Shown here: positions 1-5,517 of the stretch, piece after piece
Numbering within the stretch: the first letter of the stretch is position 1
How the letters are laid out: every line of letters begins with the position of its first letter
Assembly: GCA_013813755.1 (NCBI GenBank)
Contig: JACCRD010000259.1
Location: forward strand, 1 to 6,165
From: Acidobacteriota bacterium
GTDB taxonomy: Bacteria > Acidobacteriota > Blastocatellia > Pyrinomonadales > Pyrinomonadaceae
Length of the DNA: 6,165 nt
Direction: 5' to 3'
Made by a program: the position numbers and the translations under genes
The notes under the pieces: generated by a model
The model's database searches: none
What the model was told of the DNA's origin: nothing
Seen by the model: only the letters and a program-made list of their open reading frames with translations

Positions 1-2
1 CG

Positions 3-938
3 GCGGTGACAGCTGTTTTTCTGCCGATGTGCGAAAATCTTTTTGGGATTTTAACCGACGTCAAATTGCTTGAATTATCAAATGCTGATTTGCCTGCTCT
101 GGGACAACTCGCACTGCGTGCGCCCGGCACAAATCAACATTCGCACGCCGTCGGTCAGCTTGCGGAAGAAGCCTGCCGGGTAGTCGGGGCAAACGGACTA
201 CTGACGCGAATTGGCGCTCTCTACCACGACATTGGGAAAACCGCTGCGCCCGAACATTTTGTTGAAAACCAGTCAGGGAAAAACCCGCACGACCGCCTCC
301 GACCGGCGCAAAGCGCGAAAATAATTATTAGTCACGTAACTTACGGGACAAAGCTTGGCAGGGAAATGAATTTGCCGTCGCGAATAATTGATTTTATTTC
401 GCAACACCACGGAACTCGCACGCTGCATTATTTCTTGGAAAAAGCTCAGACCGAAGCGAGGGATGTCGAAGAAGTGCAGGAAAGTGATTTTCGTTATCCG
501 GGACCGAAGCCGCAATTTAAGGAAGCCGCGATTATGATGATTGCCGACAGCTGCGAGGCGGCGGCGCGTTCTCTGTCCGAGCCGACACCAGAAAATATTC
601 GGTATATCGTTAACAAAATTATCGACGCGATTTTGAGCGATGATCAATTGGACGAGTGCGATCTAACTTTACGCGAATTATCGCAAATCCGCGAATCAAT
701 GATTAAATCCCTGGTCGCAATCTATCATTCACGAGTTGATTATCCAGGTTACATTCCGCCGGGTTCAATTCAAAAATTGATTATGTCCGCTGAAGAGGAC
801 AGCCCGGAATTTGGAATGCGCTTTAAAAATCCGGCTGACATTCCCATTAGCCGGGGCGGCGAAGTCGAAGACGAAGCGATTAGCGCCTTAAATCAACCAA
901 ACATTGATTCAGAAGCCGCTGTCAGCACGGTAAAATAA
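3..938 (+). CDS. pgpH: PgpH-type 7TM-HD cyclic-di-AMP phosphodiesterase, C-terminal part (5' end outside window)
   Basis: This is the cytoplasmic HD (HDIG) domain of a membrane-bound phosphodiesterase; characterised PgpH enzymes hydrolyse c-di-AMP to pApA. Counting from the GTG at position 6, the metal-site residues are all visible: His45 in APGTNQHSH, the His74-Asp75 pair in YHDIGK, His110 in IISHV, His134-His135 in QHHGT and Asp181 in IADSCEAAARS. The strings ENQSGKNPHD, DFRYPGPKPQ and QLDECDLTLREL are characteristic of the 7TM-HD family. The reading frame is open to the left edge and the first residues (AVTAVFLPMCENLFGILTD) look like the end of the last membrane helix plus linker, so the GTG is not the true start; the extracellular domain and seven helices lie upstream. 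After the HD domain (about residue 247) comes an extra tail of about 60 residues, acidic towards its end. The family and the HD site are clear. Substrate is inferred from the family. Confidence 0.93.
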   Translation, partial: AVTAVFLPMCENLFGILTDVKLLELSNADLPALGQLALRAPGTNQHSHAVGQLAEEACRVVGANGLLTRIGALYHDIGKTAAPEHFVENQSGKNPHDRLRPAQSAKIIISHVTYGTKLGREMNLPSRIIDFISQHHGTRTLHYFLEKAQTEARDVEEVQESDFRYPGPKPQFKEAAIMMIADSCEAAARSLSEPTPENIRYIVNKIIDAILSDDQLDECDLTLRELSQIRESMIKSLVAIYHSRVDYPGYIPPGSIQKLIMSAEEDSPEFGMRFKNPADIPISRGGEVEDEAISALNQPNIDSEAAVSTVK

Positions 939-1040
939 CAAAATTTTAGAAATCGAATGCTACATTAAACTGATTTCGCGTGCTAAATTAGCTCTGAAAA
1001 AATGGTATTGTTTGTCCGAACATTACAGCTTATTAAATTT

Positions 1041-1094
1041 AAAGAGAAAAACGGGTGAATATCACATTGTCTGTCAAAGATCGGATATTCACCC
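1041..1094 (-). terminator. Rho-independent terminator of the rpsA-HU/IHF unit
   Basis: Positions 1053-1063 (GGGTGAATATC) and 1084-1094 (GATATTCACCC) form a perfect 11-bp stem with a 20-nt loop. Read on the minus strand, the stem is followed by GTTTTTCTCTTT (1052 to 1041), a T-rich run suitable for termination. It lies about 20 nt after the stop codon of the HU/IHF gene. On the plus strand the stem is followed by A-rich sequence, so it would be a poor terminator for the converging pgpH gene. The loop is longer than usual for an intrinsic terminator, which lowers confidence a little. Confidence 0.75.
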
Positions 1095-1115
1095 AAAAAC
1101 AAAATACTTTTTAAA

Positions 1116-1400
1116 TTATTTTTGACTTTTATTGATTGTTTCTTTTAATTCCTTTCCCGGCTTAAAATAAGCCACACGTTTGGCTGGAATATCGACGGCT
1201 TCACCGGTTTTCGGATTGCGCCCTTTTCTCGCATCACGTTCACGAATTCTGAAACTGCCGAACCCGCGTAATTCAATTTTTTCGCCTTTGTTAAGACTTC
1301 CGATAATACTCTCGAATATAATTTCGACTAATTGTTCGGCATCTTTCTTGGTCATATCAGCTTCTTTTGCAACTGTTTCAACCAAATTTGCTTTTGTCAT
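1116..1400 (-). CDS. HU/IHF family DNA-bending protein, IHF-beta-like
   Basis: A complete 94-residue nucleoid protein that binds DNA as a dimer and bends it by inserting a proline-tipped beta arm into the minor groove. An N-terminal helical part (residues 1-40, starting MTKANLVETVAKEADMTKKD) is followed by the family signature around ELRGFGSF (43-50), the arm with GRNPKTGE (60-67) carrying the intercalating Pro63, and the closing FKPGKELKE helix (79-87). The length of 94 and the GRNPKTG and FKPGKELK strings resemble IHF-beta of E. coli, as does the position directly downstream of rpsA. Outside Proteobacteria such proteins often work as HU-like homodimers, and no partner subunit is visible here, so I leave the gene symbol blank. 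It follows rpsA by 42 bp on the same strand, probably in one transcript, and has its own good ribosome binding site. A terminator hairpin follows the stop codon. Confidence 0.95.
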   Translation of the reverse strand: MTKANLVETVAKEADMTKKDAEQLVEIIFESIIGSLNKGEKIELRGFGSFRIRERDARKGRNPKTGEAVDIPAKRVAYFKPGKELKETINKSQK

Positions 1401-1408
1401 TTATCTTT

Positions 1409-1414
1409 TCCTCA
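1409..1414 (-). promoter_or_regulatory. Shine-Dalgarno sequence of the HU/IHF gene
   Basis: The minus strand reads TGAGGA, 8 nt before the ATG at 1400. This is a good match to the anti-SD core at a normal distance and supports that start codon. It lies in the 42-bp gap after the rpsA stop, so the gene can be translated independently of S1 from a shared mRNA. Confidence 0.7.
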
Positions 1415-1442
1415 TTTTATTTCAGGATGTCATTAACAAAGC

Positions 1443-3863
1443 TTAGCTGTTAGCTGTTTTTTCATCAGGATTTTCGCTGGAACTTTCGCTCGATGCCGTT
1501 TCAGAATCTGACGAATTCGTTGAATCGTGATCTTCGACTAATGCCGTTTCAGCTTTTGTCTGCACGCTTTCGGAAGATTCAGCTGTTGCCGCATTGGTCA
1601 AAGAATTTTCTTCGGCGGTTTCGGCTTTTTCGTCTCGGGAATTAACTGTTACTGAGTTTTCAGATTCAGACGTATCATCGGAATCTGTCGTATCAGACGT
1701 TTGCGATTGATTGACAGTATTATTTTCGTCAGCTGCTATTGCATTTTCATTTGAAGATTCGACATTGTCTTCATCCTTAATCTCAATATTTTCATTTTGA
1801 GTAGAGGCAGAATCATTTTGATTATCGCCCGCATCTGATTCGACGGCTTCAGCTGAATCAAATGAAGTGTCAGAATCAACGGCTTCGAAACTGTCATCAA
1901 TAGAATCAGATAAATCTTCGTCGTCCAAGTCTTCTCCAAAATCTTCATTAAGAGCTTTTTCCTCAGCCTTCAAAGCTTTTCTTTCTTTTTTGGATAACTT
2001 GGATTCTTCTTTTGTTTTATCTTCAACCGGAGTTCCTCCTCCGCGTTTCAGATTCATCAGTTCGCCGAGCGAAGTCATTCCGCCTTTAGCTTCTGAAGAA
2101 TAACTTTTTGTATCGATTGGTGCTTCTTCTTCTTTTCCGACTGCTCTGGCAGAGAGTCCGATTTTTTGCACATCGTGTTCAATGCGGAGAATTTTAAAGT
2201 CCATCTCCTGACCAATTGAAACTACATCTTCCGGTTTTTCGACTCGTTCATCAGAAAGCTCGGAAATATGACACAAGCCTTCGAGCTCTTCACCGAGTTG
2301 GACAAATACGCCAAAACCGGCAAATCTCGAAACTTTTCCTTTGACCACGTCGCCGACTCGGTGCGAAGTAATAAAAGTTTCCCAGACGCTCGGCGTTAAT
2401 TCTTTAATCGACAGCGAAAGTCTATGTCCCTGTGTATCGATGCTGGTAACGACTGCTTCAACTTCCTGATCTTTGCGCAAAACATCTTTCGGGTGTTTGA
2501 TTTTTTTTGACCAGGAAATATCAGAAATATGGACTAGACCGTCAACGCCTTCTTCTAATTCAACAAACGCGCCGAAGTCAGTTAAATTTCTGACTTTGCC
2601 CTTGACGGTTGAACCAACTCGATAACGCTGACCGATTGTTTCCCAGGGGTTAACCTGAAGTTGTTTCATTCCAAGGCTGATCCGGCGTTCGTTGGTGTCG
2701 ATTCCCAAAACCTGAACTTCAACTTCTTCATCCGGATTCAAAAGTTTTCGAGGACTTTTCGAGCGTTTCGACCAGGACATTTCAGAGACGTGAACTAAAC
2801 CTTCGACGCCCGGTTCAAGTTCGATAAAAGCGCCGTAATCGGTAACGCTTGAAACCTTGCCGCTCACTTTTGAATCCAGCGGATAAACTTCCATTACTGT
2901 TGACCACGGATCAGATAAAAGTTGTTTAAAGCCAAGTGAAACCTTTTCCTTTTCGCGGTCAAGTTTTAAAACTTTAACCTGAATATTGTCGTTAACCTTA
3001 AATTGTTCGTTTGGATTGAGCAGCCTGCCCCACGACATATCAGTTACGTGAAGAAGCCCGTCAATGCCGCCGATATCAACAAACGCTCCGTATTCGGTGA
3101 GGTTTTTAACCGTTCCGTCAACAATATACCCTTCTTCGATTTGACCCAGAGTTTCGGCTTTATGTTTATTGATCACTTCGTCGGTCAGAGCTTTGCGGGA
3201 AAGAACGATGTTATTTCGTTTACGGCTGAATTTTATAATCCTGGTTTCAATTTCCTGACCTTTAAATGAATCAAGGTTACGAATCGGGCGGGAGTCAACC
3301 TGTGAACCGGGAAGAAATGCTTCCACGCCGTTGAGGTCAACGCGCAAACCGCCTTTGGTTTTGTCAATAACGAAACCCGTAATCGGAACTTCATCATTAA
3401 ACGCAGTCTCGATCACGTCCCAGGCTTTTCGGTTGAGCGCGTCCATCCGGGAAAGCAGCGGTGGCGCGTCGCCCGAGTGAATGCTGCGAATGACAACTTC
3501 GACATCATCGCCTTTTTTAACATTTATCTCGCCGTCGGGCGAAGTAAATTCCTCGATATCGATGATGCCTTCTGATTTATAACCAAAATCAACCAGAACT
3601 CCGCGGTCAGAGATGCCGACAATTTTTCCTTCAACCAATTCACCTGAATGATAAATTGTCTGTTCCTGTTCAAACTCCTGAAGAATCGCGCCAAAATCCA
3701 TTTCAGATGAACTTTGCGATTCGTCAGACACTGTTTGAGCATCCTGTGTAGATGAAGCTTCTTCCGATGTTTCCGCACCGGAATTTTCCGTGATTGTTTG
3801 TTCGTTGACCGAAGTTTCAATATTTGTTGATTCTTCAGTGTTGTTAATAACCTCGTTTACCAT
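1443..3863 (-). CDS. rpsA: 30S ribosomal protein S1, six S1 domains with long low-complexity N- and C-terminal extensions
   Basis: S1 is the mRNA-binding protein of the small ribosomal subunit that helps recruit and unfold mRNA at initiation. The 806 residues contain six S1/OB-fold repeats at about 74-140, 155-225, 243-314, 329-401, 416-489 and 503-575. The first two are divergent, as in other S1 proteins where they anchor to the ribosome (repeat 2 has the typical FLPGSQVDSRP). Repeats 3-6 carry the canonical YGAFVDIGG...GLLHVTDMSW pattern. E. coli S1 has the same six repeats in 557 residues. The excess here is an acidic, Ser/Thr/Glu/Asn-rich leader (about 1-70) and a C-terminal tail of about 200 residues: a conserved-looking SLGELMNLKRGGG (598-610), a Lys/Glu-rich probable helix (about 615-638), then a highly acidic Ser/Asp/Glu/Asn tract to the end. 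No frameshift is evident. The chosen ATG has only a weak, distant SD-like GGGA (17 nt upstream). It is followed closely by the HU/IHF gene. Confidence 0.96.
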   Translation of the reverse strand: MVNEVINNTEESTNIETSVNEQTITENSGAETSEEASSTQDAQTVSDESQSSSEMDFGAILQEFEQEQTIYHSGELVEGKIVGISDRGVLVDFGYKSEGIIDIEEFTSPDGEINVKKGDDVEVVIRSIHSGDAPPLLSRMDALNRKAWDVIETAFNDEVPITGFVIDKTKGGLRVDLNGVEAFLPGSQVDSRPIRNLDSFKGQEIETRIIKFSRKRNNIVLSRKALTDEVINKHKAETLGQIEEGYIVDGTVKNLTEYGAFVDIGGIDGLLHVTDMSWGRLLNPNEQFKVNDNIQVKVLKLDREKEKVSLGFKQLLSDPWSTVMEVYPLDSKVSGKVSSVTDYGAFIELEPGVEGLVHVSEMSWSKRSKSPRKLLNPDEEVEVQVLGIDTNERRISLGMKQLQVNPWETIGQRYRVGSTVKGKVRNLTDFGAFVELEEGVDGLVHISDISWSKKIKHPKDVLRKDQEVEAVVTSIDTQGHRLSLSIKELTPSVWETFITSHRVGDVVKGKVSRFAGFGVFVQLGEELEGLCHISELSDERVEKPEDVVSIGQEMDFKILRIEHDVQKIGLSARAVGKEEEAPIDTKSYSSEAKGGMTSLGELMNLKRGGGTPVEDKTKEESKLSKKERKALKAEEKALNEDFGEDLDDEDLSDSIDDSFEAVDSDTSFDSAEAVESDAGDNQNDSASTQNENIEIKDEDNVESSNENAIAADENNTVNQSQTSDTTDSDDTSESENSVTVNSRDEKAETAEENSLTNAATAESSESVQTKAETALVEDHDSTNSSDSETASSESSSENPDEKTANS

Positions 3864-3990
3864 TATAAATTATCTTGATTTCCCTTATATTAAAGTAGCT
3901 GTTAAATTGAAGCGCTCGTCATTTTATCTAAAAAAGTGGAACAAATGAAATAAAAATTGATAAAAACCTGCGAAAAAATTCACCGGACGC

Positions 3991-4049
3991 TACTAACGAA
4001 AACTAATAAAATATTTTCAGAAAATAATCTGAAAATATTTTTCGTAGTA
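3991..4049. repeat. Inverted repeat upstream of rpsA
   Basis: The core is a perfect 13-bp inverted repeat: AAAATATTTTCAG (4008-4020) and CTGAAAATATTTT (4029-4041) around the 8-nt loop AAAATAAT. The symmetry continues outward with TACTAACGAAAA (3991-4002) facing TTTTCGTAGTA (4039-4049), matching except for a single-base bulge, while about nine extra bases sit in the left arm. No T-run follows the stem directly on either strand (a T8 lies about 14 nt further on at 4063-4070, plus strand), so it is not a textbook terminator. It sits 128 to 186 nt upstream of the rpsA start and could be a leader-RNA hairpin, a palindromic protein-binding site or a remnant of a small repeat element. Confidence 0.7.
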
Positions 4050-4370
4050 AAATGGAGCATAATTTTTTTTGCTTGGCTTCTGTCTTTCAAGTATTTGATT
4101 AGATAAAACTAAAATCTACACGTCGAGGTGTTTATCTGTCAAGACAATAAGTAATAAAAGCGCGATAAATGAGCAATTTGTCAGCAAATAGCGAACGGTT
4201 TAAAAGAGAAATTGCCTGACGGTCAAAAAAATTCAAAATTACGAACTCAAATTCGCCTTCAGTTAAATATTTAAGGCGTAAAAATCGTTTTTTGCCTACG
4301 GGATGTTTTTTTACCAAAAGGTTTTTGAGAAAATCCGTGCAATTTATAAATTTAAGCAGATTGTTGACAA

Positions 4371-4399
4371 TGGACAGTTGAAGTTTTGCAACGTAAAAT
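4371..4399 (+). promoter_or_regulatory. Probable sigma70-type promoter of the TIG/propeller gene
   Basis: TGGACA (4371-4376) and TAAAAT (4394-4399) each differ from the consensus TTGACA and TATAAT by one base and are 17 bp apart, the optimal spacing. Transcription would begin near 4406, giving a leader of only about 20 nt with the SD inside it. A perfect TTGACA also occurs just upstream (4364-4369), but it has no -10 box at a usable distance. Confidence 0.6.
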
Positions 4400-4414
4400 T
4401 AAAGTTTTGGAACT

Positions 4415-4418
4415 GGAG
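4415..4418 (+). promoter_or_regulatory. Shine-Dalgarno sequence of the TIG/propeller gene
   Basis: GGAG lies 6 nt before the ATG at 4425, supporting that start. No better start codon in the same frame lies nearby with such a site. Confidence 0.65.
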
Positions 4419-4424
4419 CAGTAA

Positions 4425-5450
4425 ATGAATAAAGCAGGAAAAATAGTTTCATTCAATCCGCCGTATGCGATTCCGGGCGGTGAAATAATAATTGAGTGCG
4501 AGAATTTCAAAATTGACAGCGAAAATGATTTTGGGTGTTTTTTTAACGGACAAGCCGCCAAATTAATTGGCGCTTCTGCAAACCGCGTTCTGGCGATTAT
4601 CCCTAACAATCTCGAGACGACTGAAGTTCAAGTTCATCTTGAAAACGGCGGTGAAAGAAGTTCTTCCAAAAGCATTATTGTCGGACGAAAAGTAGCCGGC
4701 GAAATGCATATGGTTGCTAATCCGGCGGTTGATCCAAGTGACAATTCGATAATTTTAACTCGTTCCGGTTCACGCGGGCAGCAGCTTCCGGCAACTCTGT
4801 TTCGCTTAAGCGCCGACGGAATTCTTGAAGAGATGACTGCCGAAGTAATGAATCCGACGGGTATCGCTTTTAATAAAAATCAACTTTATGTAACGGCGCG
4901 TGCTGACGGAGAAGTCTGCCGGATTACGGGTGATGAAGAAGTCCTGCCGTATGCCTCGGACTTGGGTATCGCTACCGGGCTGGCTTTCGATGAGAGCGGC
5001 GTAATGTTTGTCGGCGACCGAAGCGGAACGATTTATAAAGTTTTTGATTATGGAAACTCCGAAACATTCGCCGTGATAGAACCTTCGGTTTCAGCTTATC
5101 ATTTAGCCTTTGGACCGGATGAACAGCTTTACGTAACGGCTCCGGGTTTGTCGAGTTTTGATGCCGTCTATAAAATCGGAAAAGACGGATTCGAGGAAAT
5201 TTATTATCGCGGTTTGGGAAGACCGCAGGGATTGGCTTTTGACACGGAAGGCAATCTTTATGTGGCGGCTTGTATTGAAGCCAGACACGGCATTGTCAAA
5301 ATTTCAAACGGCGGAGAAAAGGCTGAAATATTTGTCGCGGGAATGAATGTGGTCGGAATTTGTTTTACAAGAAACGGAGAAATGATTGTCGCCACCAACG
5401 ACTCGGTTTTTAGTTTGCCTCTGGAAATTTACGGAACGCTTCTGGATTAA
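4425..5450 (+). CDS. IPT/TIG domain plus NHL/SMP-30-like beta-propeller protein
   Basis: A complete 341-residue protein of unknown specific function. Residues about 6-86 look like an IPT/TIG immunoglobulin-like fold: IVSFNPPYAIPGGEIIIEC, a central CFFNGQAAKLIGAS, and the closing VQVHLENGGERSSSKSIIV strand. The rest is a beta-propeller of about six blades with the recurring pattern GxAFxxxGxLYVxxxxxGxIxKI: near 142-167 (PTGIAFNKNQLYVTA), 181-206 (ATGLAFDESGVMFVGD), 223-251 (YHLAFGPDEQLYVTA), 265-293 (PQGLAFDTEGNLYVAA) and 307-333, with a less regular blade at about 95-128. This pattern resembles NHL and SMP-30/gluconolactonase propellers. The latter are metal-dependent lactone hydrolases, but I cannot place their metal ligands, so catalysis is not supported. 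No signal peptide or membrane segment is visible, so it is probably cytoplasmic, unusual for a TIG-containing protein. It has its own promoter, SD and terminator, so it is likely monocistronic. Confidence 0.85.
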   Translation: MNKAGKIVSFNPPYAIPGGEIIIECENFKIDSENDFGCFFNGQAAKLIGASANRVLAIIPNNLETTEVQVHLENGGERSSSKSIIVGRKVAGEMHMVANPAVDPSDNSIILTRSGSRGQQLPATLFRLSADGILEEMTAEVMNPTGIAFNKNQLYVTARADGEVCRITGDEEVLPYASDLGIATGLAFDESGVMFVGDRSGTIYKVFDYGNSETFAVIEPSVSAYHLAFGPDEQLYVTAPGLSSFDAVYKIGKDGFEEIYYRGLGRPQGLAFDTEGNLYVAACIEARHGIVKISNGGEKAEIFVAGMNVVGICFTRNGEMIVATNDSVFSLPLEIYGTLLD

Positions 5451-5462
5451 AAACAATTGTTT

Positions 5463-5508
5463 AAAACAAAAAAAGGCTTAGACGAAAATCTAAGCCTTTT
5501 TTTGTTTT
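5463..5508. terminator. Bidirectional rho-independent terminator between converging genes
   Basis: A perfect 20-bp inverted repeat, 5463-5482 and 5489-5508, surrounds the 6-nt loop CGAAAA. The central GGCTTAGA/TCTAAGCC stem is flanked by A7 on the left and T7 on the right, so on both strands the GC-containing stem is followed by a T-run. It starts 12 nt after the stop of the plus-strand propeller gene and lies 9 nt beyond the stop of the minus-strand protease gene, so it can end both transcripts. Confidence 0.93.
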
Positions 5509-5517
5509 GCCAGAAAA

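Larger units (their letters stand above)
3864..4424. other. AT-rich gene-free spacer between divergent rpsA and the TIG/propeller gene
   Basis: These 561 bp contain no convincing gene. The only open frame of note (4317 to 4132, minus, TTG start, 61 codons) has no ribosome binding site and no recognisable protein features. The spacer holds the upstream regions of two divergent genes. On the rpsA side a weak promoter is possible: TTCATT (3949-3944), 17 bp, TAAAAT (3926-3921), minus strand; I give this low weight because the -35 box is poor. Several hairpin-forming stretches occur: the strong inverted repeat at 3991-4049, AGATAAA/TTTATCT arms at 4101-4107 and 4131-4137, and CGCCTT/AAGGCG arms at 4254-4259 and 4273-4278. 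The right end carries the promoter and SD of the plus-strand gene. I recognise no known RNA family or riboswitch here. Confidence 0.6.

Noticed and set aside
6..8. GTG as the start codon of the HD-domain gene
   Set aside because: The frame is open to the left edge, and the residues around it match the end of the membrane part of 7TM-HD proteins, so the gene starts upstream of the window.
273..647. Minus-strand open frame of 124 codons inside pgpH
   Set aside because: It lies wholly opposite a well-recognised HD domain, with no recognisable protein features of its own.
1053..1094. Same hairpin as a terminator for the plus-strand pgpH gene
   Set aside because: On the plus strand it is followed by A-rich sequence rather than T, so it fits only the minus-strand operon well.
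1398..1415. Four-codon mini-ORF (ATG AGG AAA AGA TAA) ending directly before the HU/IHF ATG on the minus strand
   Set aside because: It has no SD of its own and arises from the purine-rich SD region; a leader peptide role is not supported.
1446..1950. Possible tandem DNA repeat in the Ser/Asp/Glu-rich end of rpsA
   Set aside because: Composition is biased but I found no regular repeating unit; it is low complexity rather than a tandem array.
3003..3269. Plus-strand 88-codon open frame inside rpsA
   Set aside because: It is opposite the highly conserved third S1 repeat and is explained by that coding sequence.
4132..4317. Minus-strand 61-codon open frame in the rpsA upstream spacer
   Set aside because: TTG start, no ribosome binding site, AT-driven composition and no recognisable motif; treated as chance.
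4364..4369. Perfect TTGACA as a -35 box
   Set aside because: The nearest good -10 (4394-4399) is 24 bp away; the TGGACA at 4371 has the correct 17-bp spacing instead.
4352..4609. Minus-strand 85-codon open frame across the promoter and start of the propeller gene
   Set aside because: It overlaps a well-supported promoter, SD and coding start on the other strand and shows no protein features.
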